Assembly: GCA_036676195.1 (NCBI GenBank)
Contig: JAKFDK010000113.1
Span: forward strand, 1-22,527
Length of the DNA: 22,527 nt
Direction: 5' to 3'
Origin: JAKFDK01 sp036676195
Lineage (GTDB): Bacteria; Bacillota; Sulfobacillia; Symbiobacteriales; ZC4RG38
Part shown: positions 14,971 to 22,237 of the stretch, one piece after another
How the letters are laid out: each line of letters starts with the position of its first letter
Numbering within the stretch: the first letter of the stretch is position 1
The notes under the pieces: generated by a model
Databases searched by the model: none
Told to the model about the DNA's origin: nothing
The model's input: only the letters and a program-made list of their open reading frames with translations
Translations under genes and position numbers: made by a program

Positions 14971-15070
14971 GCGCGTCCCTCTGTTCCGGAAGAACTCGTT
15001 AAGACTGCCACCGGATACCCGTGCGGTTCTCCCTATCCACTCCCGGGCACCCCCTCCCCTGGAGCCCTGT

Positions 15071-15928
15071 TTACTTATGATTATAGAAGCCCTTGCCCAC
15101 CTTCTTCCCGATACGTCCTGACCGCACCATGTTCTTGATCAGGTGGGGAGGGGCGTACCTGGCATCCCGGAACTCGCTCCAAAAGTAGTCCATCACGTTG
15201 TAGCAAATGTCGATGCCCGTGAAATCCATCAACTCGAACGGCCCCATCGGGTGATTCAAGCCCATCTTGATGGCCTTGTCCACGTCATCAACGCTGGCGA
15301 TCCCCTCCTCTACCACCCGGGCTGCCTCTACCATAAACGGCATGAGGATCCGGTTAACCACAAAGCCCGGGGTATCCTTTTTCACCTCAATCACCGTCTT
15401 GCCCATGGCCTCCCCGATCTGGCAGGCCAGGGAAATGGTCGCCTCGGCGCTAAAGTGGCCGCGGACTACTTCCACCAACTTCATCACCGGCACTGGGTTG
15501 AAAAAATGCATCCCACAAACCAGTTCCGGGCGTTGGGTAGCACCGGCGATGTCCGTGATGGAAATGGACGATGTATTGGAAGCCAACACCACGTCCGGCC
15601 GGCAAATCCGGTCCAAATCAGCGAACAGGGCCTTTTTCGCCTGTGGCTCCTCATAGATGGCTTCCACCACAAAATCAACGCCGGCCAGGTCCTGTAAGTC
15701 AGCGCTGGGCGTGAGCCGGGCCAGGATTTGCTGACACTCCGCTTCACTCAGGCGCCCCTTCTGTACCGCCCGTTGCAGCAGCGTGTCCATTCTGGCAACA
15801 GCGTGCTCGACCCGAGCGAGCTCCACATCCTGCAGCACCACCTCGTATCCGGCCTGGGCGGCTACCTGGGCGATTCCGGAACCCATGGCACCGGCACCGA
15901 CGACACCAATCCGACGGACTTCAGCCAC
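15071..15928 (-). CDS. hbd: 3-hydroxybutyryl-CoA (3-hydroxyacyl-CoA) dehydrogenase
   Basis: A 285-residue NAD(P)-dependent enzyme that interconverts 3-hydroxyacyl-CoA and 3-oxoacyl-CoA in beta-oxidation or butyrate metabolism. The N-terminal Rossmann motif is GAGAMGSG (from 11). The substrate-domain signature is HFFNPVPVMKLVEVV, with catalytic His141 and Glu153; Ser117 lies in LASNTSS and Asn192 in GFVVNRIL. The C-terminal domain ends KVGKGFYNHK, as usual for the short single-domain enzymes (about 280 residues). The start is GTG at 15928 behind AAGGGGGGAG. Upstream lies a 200-base leader with repeats and a good promoter candidate (16135-16163), so this gene is probably regulated separately from acyl-CoA dehydrogenase. 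Confidence 0.95.
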   Translation of the reverse strand: MAEVRRIGVVGAGAMGSGIAQVAAQAGYEVVLQDVELARVEHAVARMDTLLQRAVQKGRLSEAECQQILARLTPSADLQDLAGVDFVVEAIYEEPQAKKALFADLDRICRPDVVLASNTSSISITDIAGATQRPELVCGMHFFNPVPVMKLVEVVRGHFSAEATISLACQIGEAMGKTVIEVKKDTPGFVVNRILMPFMVEAARVVEEGIASVDDVDKAIKMGLNHPMGPFELMDFTGIDICYNVMDYFWSEFRDARYAPPHLIKNMVRSGRIGKKVGKGFYNHK

Positions 15929-16011
15929 CAGTTCTCCCCCCTTATGGCAGAAGTTCCCTGGCCCCTGAGAGACGAAAAGACAGCCGGTTCAGACCCCCGG
16001 CCGCTCTCGTG

Positions 16012-16039
16012 ATCCATAATATTCGATCCACAATATTCG
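16012..16039. repeat. tandem 14-bp direct repeat upstream of hbd
   Basis: ATCCATAATATTCG (16012-16025) is followed immediately by ATCCACAATATTCG (16026-16039), one mismatch. The copies lie 84-111 bases before the hbd start, in an AT-rich island within GC-rich DNA. A 14-bp period is not a whole helical turn; tandem protein-binding half-sites are the likeliest reading. Confidence 0.55.
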
Positions 16040-16095
16040 AAAGACCGATGCATCTACCAAAAATCATATCACGCGCCGCCAGAGGCCCGACCAGT

Positions 16096-16112
16096 CCCGA
16101 ACACTGTTCGGG
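16096..16112. promoter_or_regulatory. 17-bp palindrome, possible operator in the hbd leader
   Basis: CCCGAAC and GTTCGGG flank a 3-base centre. The site lies just downstream of the predicted start of transcription from the promoter at 16135-16163, where a repressor would block elongation. It resembles a LexA box (CGAAC-N4-GTTCG) but the spacing is 3, not 4, so LexA is unlikely. It could also form a small RNA hairpin. Confidence 0.45.
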
Positions 16113-16134
16113 GTCAGAAGGATTCCTTGTGCAC

Positions 16135-16163
16135 GTTATAAATACATCTTATTGAGATAACAA
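16135..16163 (-). promoter_or_regulatory. promoter candidate for hbd
   Basis: On the minus strand TTGTTA (16158-16163) and TATAAC (16135-16140) have a 17-base spacer; the -10 matches 5 of 6 and the -35 matches 4 of 6. The leader would be about 200 bases. A second candidate is an extended -10 (TGATATGAT) at 16063-16071, which would put the tandem repeats just after the start. The 15929-16231 region contains no gene. Confidence 0.55.
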
Positions 16164-16202
16164 ACAAAAGGCGACTATTTTCTATAGACCGGTAGCCTGA
16201 CA

Positions 16203-16225
16203 GGGGTGGCCGGTTCTGCCACCTC
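16203..16225 (-). terminator. hairpin after the acyl-CoA dehydrogenase gene
   Basis: GGTGGC (16205-16210) pairs with GCCACC (16218-16223), extended by a G-T and a G-C pair, around a 7-base loop. It lies 6 bases beyond the acyl-CoA dehydrogenase stop. There is no U-tract, so termination efficiency is doubtful. Confidence 0.45.
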
Positions 16226-16231
16226 GGCGTC

Positions 16232-17404
16232 TCACAGCCCCAGCAGATTGCGGCCGATCACCAGCCGTTGGATCTGGTTGGTACCTTCATAAATCTGCGT
16301 GATTTTGGCATCGCGCATCATTCGCTCCACCGGGTATTCCCGGCTGTAGCCATACCCTCCCAGCACTTGCACCGCATCGGTGGTAACCGCCATGGCGGCG
16401 TCGGAGCAAAAGCACTTGGCCATGGCACTGAAGCGGTTAATCTCGGCCGGCAGCCGCTCGGCTCCGCGGTTTTCAATGCCCAGTTCGTCGATCATGAAGG
16501 CAGTCTTGTGCCACAGCGCCCGCCCGGCTTCCACTTTCATCGCCATGTCGGCGAGCAGAAACTGCACCCCCTGGAAGGCACCGATCGGCTGCCCGAACTG
16601 CCTCCGCTCGCCGGCATACCGGACGGCATAGTCGAGGGCACCCTGGGCGATCCCGATGGCCTGTGCGGCAACGGTGGTGCGGCTCTGATCCAGGGTCATC
16701 ATGGCGTACTTGAAACCGTCGCCTTCACGGCCCACCAGGTTGGCCGCAGGCACCCGGCATTCGCTAAAAAGTAACTCTGCCGTGGGTGAGCCCCGGACGC
16801 CCATCTTGTCCTCGTGCCGGGGAACCGAGAAACCCGGAGTGTCCTTGTCCACCAGGAAGCAGGAGATACCCCTGGGTCCCCTGGCCGGGTCGGTCACAGC
16901 AAATACGGTGTACCAGTGCGATACCCCACCCTGGGTAATAAACCGCTTCTGTCCATTCAGGATGTAAAAGTCGCCTTCCCGCCGAGCCGTTGTTTGCAGG
17001 CTGCCGGCATCAGACCCGGCCTCCGGTTCGGTCAGTGCAAAGGAAATCAGGCGCTCGCCGCCGGCAATGGGTGGCAGCCAGCTCTTTTTCTGTTCCTCTG
17101 TCGCGCCAACTAAAATGGGTAGCAGGCCGAGCTCCTGTACCGCTACAATCAGGGAAGCGGTGGCACTGACCCGGGCAATCTGCTCGACCGCCAGGCAGGC
17201 CCCCAGGACGCCGGCTCCGGCACCGCCATACCGCTCCGGTACTCCCAGACCCATCAGTTCATGATCCACAAATGCGTGCATCAGATCATACGGGTACTCG
17301 TCGGTGCGATCAATCTCGGCAGCGCGGGGTTCCACGTATTTGTCAGCCACCTCACGCACCATTTGGCAAAGCATTTCCTGCTCTTCCGTCAGCTTGAAAG
17401 GCAT
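16232..17404 (-). CDS. acyl-CoA dehydrogenase (short-chain/butyryl-CoA type)
   Basis: A 390-residue FAD enzyme that introduces the alpha,beta double bond into acyl-CoA and passes electrons to EtfAB. The N-terminal helical domain starts FKLTEEQEMLCQMVREVADK. The FAD/substrate loop is FALTEPEAGSDAGS and the core signature GVRGSPTAELLF. The QVLGGYGY stretch and the catalytic base Glu373 in IYEGTNQIQR place it with the SCAD/MCAD/Bcd branch (isovaleryl- and long-chain enzymes have the base elsewhere). Length is standard. The ATG at 17404 follows a purine-rich AGGGGGGAAGG. It is transcribed away from etfB, sharing a 283-base divergent region, which suits joint control of the dehydrogenase and its electron acceptor. 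Chain length preference cannot be read from sequence alone. Confidence 0.95.
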   Translation of the reverse strand: MPFKLTEEQEMLCQMVREVADKYVEPRAAEIDRTDEYPYDLMHAFVDHELMGLGVPERYGGAGAGVLGACLAVEQIARVSATASLIVAVQELGLLPILVGATEEQKKSWLPPIAGGERLISFALTEPEAGSDAGSLQTTARREGDFYILNGQKRFITQGGVSHWYTVFAVTDPARGPRGISCFLVDKDTPGFSVPRHEDKMGVRGSPTAELLFSECRVPAANLVGREGDGFKYAMMTLDQSRTTVAAQAIGIAQGALDYAVRYAGERRQFGQPIGAFQGVQFLLADMAMKVEAGRALWHKTAFMIDELGIENRGAERLPAEINRFSAMAKCFCSDAAMAVTTDAVQVLGGYGYSREYPVERMMRDAKITQIYEGTNQIQRLVIGRNLLGL

Positions 17405-17554
17405 ACCTTCCCCCCTACAAACAATCTAAACATTGAGTTCGCTGCACGGGCGAGAGAACTCCTGCGCAACCTTATGCTCGCAAACGGCGAAATAAAAGGC
17501 TCATTGCCTCGTTGCGATTCCCAATCCACTTGATAGAAGGAGTTTAAGCCGCCG

Positions 17555-17618
17555 GTGACGAACGGTTGGTAGCTCGGTCCGCGTTCGTGCGCGTCGTCAC
17601 ATACCTGACCGACCAACC
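17555..17618 (+). ncRNA. structured 5' leader of etfB with pseudoknot-like pairing
   Basis: GTGACGA (17555-17561) pairs with TCGTCAC (17594-17600). Inside its loop GGTTGGT (17564-17570) plus CGGTC (17575-17579) pair with GACCGACCAACC (17607-17618) outside the stem, leaving a 4-base bulge. An inner ACGAACG/CGTTCGT pair (17558-17564 with 17582-17588) competes with both. The topology is that of a pseudoknot or a two-state switch. It lies 70 bases before the etfB start. I know no riboswitch class with these motifs. The rest of 17405-17687 holds divergent regulatory DNA; no promoter could be assigned confidently. Confidence 0.4.
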
Positions 17619-17687
17619 CCATTAAGCTGTAGTCTGAGAGTCAAGACTTGTCTCCCTGACACCAGCCTTCGTAAGGAGGAGAGGATC

Positions 17688-18479
17688 CTGAACATCGTAG
17701 TCTGCCTGAAGCAGATCCTTGACCCCGAGGTAGCGCCAAAGGACTTCAAGATTGACCCAGCCACGAAGCGCCCTGTCCAGGGTAACGCCAAGCTGGTCAT
17801 GGACTCCTACTCGGAGAACGCCCTTGAGGTGGCGATCCAGCTCAAGGAAAAATCCGGCGGCAAGGTGACTGCCCTGTGCGTAGGTGATAAGCCGTCTGAA
17901 GAAGTCCTCCGGCGCGCCCTGGCCCTGACCGCCGACGAAGCGGTCCGCGTCTGGGACCCCGCCTGGGCTGATCTCGACGCCGGTGCCATGGCCCACGTGC
18001 TCGCCGGCGCCATCCGCAAGCTCGGCAGCGCCGACCTGGTTGTCTGCGGCCGCCAGGCGGGTGATGTGGAACGCGGCCTGGTCGGGCCCATGCTCGCCGA
18101 GGACCTTGGTGCTGCCTGCACCACGGTGGTCGCCCGGGTTGAAGTAAGCGGTGACCGTATCCGCCTCCGCCGCGAAGTCGAGGGCGGTTTCAACGTGATT
18201 GAATCCGCACTGCCAGCGGTTGTGAGCATCACCAATGATGAAACCAACGTGCCCCGCCTGCCGAAGGTGAAGGACCTGATGATGGCGACCCGCAAGCCCA
18301 TCACCACCCTTGGCGCGGGTGACCTGGCGCTGGATGACGCCAAAATGGCCCCCGGTGTGGCCCTGCAGGAGCTGTTTGTCCCCACCAGTGATGCTAAATG
18401 CGAAATCATCGAGGGTGATGACGGCGCCGCCAAGGCCATCAATCTGACAAACAAGCTCAAGGACCTCAAGGTCCTGTAA
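17688..18479 (+). CDS. etfB: electron transfer flavoprotein beta subunit, apparent CTG start
   Basis: A 263-residue subunit of the soluble FAD/AMP-containing heterodimer that accepts electrons from acyl-CoA dehydrogenases. The sequence begins (M)NIVVCLKQILDPE, the canonical EtfB N-terminus, and continues with LVMDSYSENALEVA, ADLVVCGRQAGD, LPAVVSITNDETNVPRLP and a C-terminal LKDLKVL. The codon in the start position is CTG (17688-17690), with AAGGAGGAG 6 bases ahead. No ATG, GTG or TTG in frame near that site fits, and the first in-frame ATG (17799) would delete 37 conserved residues including the nucleotide-binding VVCLKQ strand. CTG initiation is rare, so low or regulated expression is possible; a sequencing error is the alternative. 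etfA follows after 13 bases. Confidence 0.92.
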   Translation: MNIVVCLKQILDPEVAPKDFKIDPATKRPVQGNAKLVMDSYSENALEVAIQLKEKSGGKVTALCVGDKPSEEVLRRALALTADEAVRVWDPAWADLDAGAMAHVLAGAIRKLGSADLVVCGRQAGDVERGLVGPMLAEDLGAACTTVVARVEVSGDRIRLRREVEGGFNVIESALPAVVSITNDETNVPRLPKVKDLMMATRKPITTLGAGDLALDDAKMAPGVALQELFVPTSDAKCEIIEGDDGAAKAINLTNKLKDLKVL

Positions 18480-18492
18480 GAGGAGGCACACC

Positions 18493-19476
18493 ATGCGCGA
18501 CGTTCTTGTCTACGCCGGTCACGAAGCCGGCAGCCTTAACCGCTCGGCCCTGGAGGCGCTTGCTGCCGGCCGGAAGCTGGCCAACGCCCTCGGCGAGGGG
18601 CTGGCCGCCATCGTCGCCGGGGTTGATGCCTCCGGCGCAGCCGCTCAGGCGATTGCCGCCGGGGCGGATAAGGTTTATGCGGTGGAAAACCCCATTCTGG
18701 CTGAATTCCAGCCTGCCCTGTATGCAGCCGCCGCGGCGGCAGCCGTACAGCAGGCGGATGCCCGGATCGTTCTGCTGAACCTGGACGGCGCCGGCCGTGA
18801 CCTGGTGCCGCGCCTGGCCAGCCGCCTGGGCGCCGCCGCCCTGACCGAAGTGGTCTCCTTTGCCGCCGAGGGCGGGACCCTCAAGTGGACCCGTCCGGTC
18901 TACGGCGGCAAGGCCATGGCCGTCTATACAGCGTTGAAGGACCGCCAGGTGGTGGGCCTGCGCGCCAAGACCCAGGATCCCGCCACCCTGGACAACAGCC
19001 GCACCGGCGAGGTTGTCAAGGTGTCCTTTACCGTGCCGGAGTCCACTGCCGTCACCCGGGTCGTCGACAAGATCCAGGAAGCGGTCAGCGGTATCAATCT
19101 GGCCGATGCCCGGATCATCATCTCCGGCGGTCGCGGCCTGGGCGGCCCCGAGCCGTTCAAGGAGTTGGAAGCGCTGGCTGCTGTCCTCGGCGGTGCCGTG
19201 GGCGCCTCCCGTGCTGCCGTAGATGCCGGCTGGGTCGCACCAACCATGCAGGTGGGCCAAACCGGTACCATCGTGGCACCTGACCTGTACATCGCCGTTG
19301 GCATCAGCGGGGCCAGCCAGCACCTGGCCGGTATCACCGGTGCCAAAAACGTCATTGCCATTAATAAGGATGCCGAAGCCCCCATCTTCAAGCGGGCTAC
19401 CCTTGGTATTGTGGCGGACTATAAAACAGTACTGCCCAGCCTGACGGCAGAATTGAAAAAGGCATTCGGAAAGTAA
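18493..19476 (+). CDS. etfA: electron transfer flavoprotein alpha subunit
   Basis: A 327-residue partner of EtfB that carries the redox-active FAD. The N-terminal domain (MRDVLVYAGHEAG) is EtfB-like. The C-terminal FAD domain holds AVSGINLADARIIISGGRGLG, GASRAAVDAGW, and the EtfA signature around VGISGASQHLAGITGAKNVI and INKDAEAPIFKRATLGIV. There is no N-terminal ferredoxin extension, so this is not the long bifurcating-type EtfA with an extra cluster. The start ATG has AGAGGAGG 6 bases ahead. It is transcribed with etfB; a hairpin (19488-19531) precedes the membrane oxidoreductase gene. Confidence 0.97.
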   Translation: MRDVLVYAGHEAGSLNRSALEALAAGRKLANALGEGLAAIVAGVDASGAAAQAIAAGADKVYAVENPILAEFQPALYAAAAAAAVQQADARIVLLNLDGAGRDLVPRLASRLGAAALTEVVSFAAEGGTLKWTRPVYGGKAMAVYTALKDRQVVGLRAKTQDPATLDNSRTGEVVKVSFTVPESTAVTRVVDKIQEAVSGINLADARIIISGGRGLGGPEPFKELEALAAVLGGAVGASRAAVDAGWVAPTMQVGQTGTIVAPDLYIAVGISGASQHLAGITGAKNVIAINKDAEAPIFKRATLGIVADYKTVLPSLTAELKKAFGK

Positions 19477-19487
19477 ACAGCGTCAAG

Positions 19488-19531
19488 TTCACCGGCGCCC
19501 GGCAACCGCAATGGTGGCGGGTGCCGGTGAA
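19488..19531 (+). terminator. hairpin between etfA and the membrane oxidoreductase gene
   Basis: A 14-bp stem (19488-19501 with 19518-19531, one G-U) has a 16-base loop and is followed by GGCTTTAA. It lies 11 bases after the etfA stop and 44 bases before the next start. With no strong U-tract, partial termination or mRNA stabilisation that sets EtfBA above the membrane partner is more likely than complete termination. Confidence 0.5.
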
Positions 19532-19575
19532 CCGGCTTTAATGGCACCTTTCAAAGCACTCCGGGAGGTGAACTG

Positions 19576-21597
19576 GTGGATACCCCCACGCGCATCGTAT
19601 ACTGGAACATTCACCCCGTCTGGCTCATGTATGTACTGCTGATCCCCACAATCGGAATTTTTTTCTATGGCATGTATCGGCGGTATCGCCTCTGGGTGGG
19701 CATTGGCAAACCAATCGACCGCCTCGACCAGCCCGGAGAGCGACTCCGCCGGGTTTGGACTTTTGTTATCGGGCATCGGCGGCTGTTCCGTGACAATACG
19801 GCCGGCTGGATGCATGGGATGATCTTCTGGTCGTTCCTGCTTCTGTTCCTTGGCACCACGGTTGTCGCCATCGATACAGACTTGAAGATCCCCATTATGC
19901 GTGGATGGTTTTACCTGCTTTTCCAGAAGCTCATCTTGAACTTTGCCGGTGTGTTCCTGCTGGTGGGTTCTGCCATGGCGATTTATCGGCGGTATGTGGC
20001 GCGGGTGAAGCGGCTTCAGCACAACCGTGAGGGGGTGCCCAAGGACCCCTCGGACGGCCCCAGCCTGGCGCTGATCTTTCTGCTCATGGCTCAGGGCTTC
20101 GCACTGCAGGCCATTCGTTTGGCTGCCAACCCTGACCCTTACGACCACTGGTCTCCCTTTGGTTACTGGCTTTCGCTGCCCCTGCGTGACGTTAACGTGG
20201 AAGTGCTGGTGGGTCTGTACCAGGGCACGTGGTGGTTCCACCTGCTCACCACCTTCGGCTTCATCGCCTACGTGCCGTTCAGCAAGATGATGCACATCTT
20301 CACTTCGCCGGCCAACGTCTACACAGCAAATCTGCAGCCGGCCGGACTGGGCACGCTGCAGCCGATCGATTTTGAGAACACCGAGCGGCTGGGCGTCAGC
20401 GCCCTTTCCGACCTTAGCTGGAAGGACCTGCTCGACCTCGATGCCTGTACGTCGTGTGGGCGCTGCCAGGCCGTCTGCCCGGCCTATGCCGCCGGACAGC
20501 CCCTCAGCCCGCGGAACCTGATCCTGGACCTGCGGGATCATCTGGACCGCGTGGCCGCCGGTCAGGCCGGTGAAGAAGCCATGGTGGGCGACGTCATCAA
20601 AGAAGAGACCCTCTGGGCCTGCACTACCTGCCGCGCCTGTATGGAAGAGTGCCCCGTCTTTATCGAACACGTGCCCAAGATTGTCAACATGCGGCGTTAC
20701 CTGGTCATGGAGCAGGCCAGCATGCCGGACACCCTGGCCGACGCCCTCAAGTCGCTGGAAGATCGCGTCCATCCGTACAAGGGCGCCAGCGCCAGCCGCA
20801 CTGACTGGTGCGAGGGCCTGGATATCCCCATTGCCGCCGACAAGGGCGAGGTCGAAGTCCTGTACTGGGTGGGCTGCACGGCGGCCTTTGATCCCCGCAA
20901 CCAGAAGGTGGCCCGTGCCTTCGCCACCCTGCTCAAGGAAGCCGACGTCGACTTTGCCATTCTGGGCAACGAAGAAGCCTGCTGCGGTGACCCGGCCCGG
21001 CGCATGGGCAATGAGTTCAGTTATGACATGATTGCCCGTTCGAACATCGACATCATCAAGCAGTATAACCCCAAGAAGATCGTGACTGCCTGCCCGCACT
21101 GCTTCAACGCCGTGGGTAACGAATACCGCCAGTTTGGCGGGGAATTCGAAGTGGTCCATCACACCCAGCTCCTGAAGGATCTGGTGGACCAGGGCCGGCT
21201 GAAGGTGAACAGCAATGGTGTGGATTCCATCACCTACCACGATCCCTGCTACCTGGGCCGCTATAACGGCGAATATGAGGCCCCCCGTGAGCTGGCGCAG
21301 TTCGCCGGTAACCTGGTGGAAATGGAGCGCAGCCGGTCCAAGAGCTTCTGCTGCGGCGCCGGCGGTGGCCACGCCTGGATGGAGGAGCACGGTGACGGCC
21401 CGCGGATCAACCAGATCCGCTCCAAAGAAGCCGTCGAGACCGGTGCCAACACCATCGCCGTCTCCTGCCCCTTCTGCATGCAGATGATGGAGGACGGCGT
21501 CAAAACCGTGGCCGGCGATGCCGGACCCAAGGTGAAGGATATTGCCGAACTGCTGCTGGAAGCCATCGAGGAGACCGGCCCCCACAAGGTTCAGTAA
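19576..21597 (+). CDS. membrane-bound heme/Fe-S oxidoreductase, EtfAB:menaquinone oxidoreductase (EMO) type
   Basis: A 673-residue membrane enzyme predicted to take electrons from EtfAB and reduce menaquinone. Residues 1 to about 240 have five membrane segments (such as WLMYVLLIPTIGIFFYGMY and GMIFWSFLLLFLGTTVVAI) in a NarI-like cytochrome b layout; His80, His223 and His240 are candidate heme ligands. Two ferredoxin-type 4Fe-4S motifs follow, CTSCGRCQAVCP (Cys291, 294, 297, 301) and CTTCRACMEECP (349, 352, 355, 359). Two CCG domains then occur, CCGDPARRMG (469-470) and CCGAGGGHAW (592-593), as in HdrD and glycolate oxidase GlpC/GlcF proteins. The start is GTG at 19576 with GGGAGGTG 5 bases ahead. 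The order etfB-etfA-this gene next to acyl-CoA dehydrogenase matches the EMO modules of syntrophic fatty-acid oxidisers. It ends at a strong terminator. Confidence 0.92.
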   Translation: MDTPTRIVYWNIHPVWLMYVLLIPTIGIFFYGMYRRYRLWVGIGKPIDRLDQPGERLRRVWTFVIGHRRLFRDNTAGWMHGMIFWSFLLLFLGTTVVAIDTDLKIPIMRGWFYLLFQKLILNFAGVFLLVGSAMAIYRRYVARVKRLQHNREGVPKDPSDGPSLALIFLLMAQGFALQAIRLAANPDPYDHWSPFGYWLSLPLRDVNVEVLVGLYQGTWWFHLLTTFGFIAYVPFSKMMHIFTSPANVYTANLQPAGLGTLQPIDFENTERLGVSALSDLSWKDLLDLDACTSCGRCQAVCPAYAAGQPLSPRNLILDLRDHLDRVAAGQAGEEAMVGDVIKEETLWACTTCRACMEECPVFIEHVPKIVNMRRYLVMEQASMPDTLADALKSLEDRVHPYKGASASRTDWCEGLDIPIAADKGEVEVLYWVGCTAAFDPRNQKVARAFATLLKEADVDFAILGNEEACCGDPARRMGNEFSYDMIARSNIDIIKQYNPKKIVTACPHCFNAVGNEYRQFGGEFEVVHHTQLLKDLVDQGRLKVNSNGVDSITYHDPCYLGRYNGEYEAPRELAQFAGNLVEMERSRSKSFCCGAGGGHAWMEEHGDGPRINQIRSKEAVETGANTIAVSCPFCMQMMEDGVKTVAGDAGPKVKDIAELLLEAIEETGPHKVQ

Positions 21598-21618
21598 CGC
21601 CGTCCGGCAACCGCATAC

Positions 21619-21666
21619 AACCGCCCCCCGGTCCAGGCCACCATGCCTGTCCGGGGGGCGGTTTTT
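21619..21666 (+). terminator. intrinsic terminator of the etfBA-oxidoreductase operon
   Basis: A perfect 13-bp stem (21619-21631 with 21651-21663) with a 19-base loop is followed directly by TTTTTCC on the plus strand, 21 bases beyond the stop codon. This is a textbook Rho-independent terminator. Confidence 0.93.
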
Positions 21667-21680
21667 CCGTCCGGAGCTTT

Positions 21681-21839
21681 TTAGCTGAGCGTCGCGGCAA
21701 GCCCGTCGAGAATGCCGGCCCAGCCTGCCTCGATGCCGCTCGCATTTTCCGCCCAGTTTGGTTGCATCTCATGGGTCAAGGTAAGTTCGCACCCTGTGTC
21801 CAGCAGCACAATTTCGACGCGCACACACATCCGGCCCGG
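21681..21839 (-). pseudogene. C-terminal remnant of an SRPBCC/AHSA1-like protein
   Basis: About 52 codons before the stop at 21681 read CVRVEIVLLDTGCELTLTHE then MQPNWAENASGIEAGWAGIL and DGLAATLS. This matches the last strand and long C-terminal helix of AHSA1-type SRPBCC domains ('..TrLTLTHe...e....GW...Ld.La..L'). Upstream the frame stays open to 22112 but loses all resemblance and runs into the tRNA-Arg gene, so roughly the first two-thirds of the domain is gone. The ATG at 21842 has no convincing ribosome binding site. The stretch 21840-22000 holds nothing else recognisable. A deletion or old recombination beside the tRNA cluster is the likely cause. Confidence 0.6.
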
Positions 21840-22000
21840 CATCGCCCTGTCCAGCGTACCAGGCTTGCCCTGATCCTGCTGGCGCGGCCCCCGTTTATGG
21901 CTGCCGGTCGGCCTCAAAGAGAGACGGTTACGGCACCTCGGGTTGCGGAGTGCCTTTTCGCTATCGGGGCTAATTTTAGGTGTAGAGAACACAGCCACAC

Positions 22001-22029
22001 AAAAAGGCCTGTAGCATATGCTACAGGCT
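22001..22029 (-). terminator. intrinsic terminator of the rRNA/tRNA operon
   Basis: A 20-bp perfect palindrome (22008-22027) extends by a G-C and a G-T pair. On the minus strand it is followed by a TTTTTGTG run. It begins 4 bases after the encoded CCA of tRNA-Arg. Confidence 0.9.
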
Positions 22030-22032
22030 AAT

Positions 22033-22108
22033 TGGCGTGCCCGGAAGGATTCGAACCTCCGACCCTCTGATCCGTAGTCAGATACTCTATCCACTGAGCT
22101 ACGGGCAC
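22033..22108 (-). tRNA. tRNA-Arg(ACG)
   Basis: A complete cloverleaf on the minus strand. Acceptor arms GTGCCCG/CGGGCAC, D-arm GCTC..GAGT, anticodon stem TCTGA/TCAGA with loop CTACGGA (anticodon ACG, read as ICG after deamination), T-arm GGAGGTTCGAATCCTTC. The discriminator is G and CCA is encoded. It is the last RNA before the terminator. Confidence 0.95.
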
Positions 22109-22114
22109 ACAAAC

Positions 22115-22201
22115 TGGTGCGGATAGAGGGACTTGAACCCCCACGGCCTTGCGGCCACTAGAACCTGAATCTAGCGCGTCTGCCAGTTCCGCCACATCCG
22201 C
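22115..22201 (-). tRNA. tRNA-Leu(CAG)
   Basis: A class II tRNA with a long variable arm. Acceptor GCGGATG/TATCCGC, anticodon stem CTAGA/TCTAG with loop TTCAGGT (anticodon CAG), variable stem built on GGCCGCAAGGCC, T-loop TTCAAGT, discriminator A and encoded CCA. Confidence 0.95.
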
Positions 22202-22237
22202 AATTATTGTTGCCACCATGAAACTAGACGGGACAGA

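Noticed and set aside
16096..16112. LexA (SOS) box upstream of hbd
   Set aside because: Half-sites CGAAC/GTTCG match, but the spacing is 3 bases instead of 4, and no DNA-repair gene is near.
19489..21585. Long minus-strand open frame (698 codons) opposite the membrane oxidoreductase
   Set aside because: Antisense shadow; the plus strand carries cysteine motifs and membrane segments of a known family. The minus translation is low-complexity Gly/His/Asp-rich.
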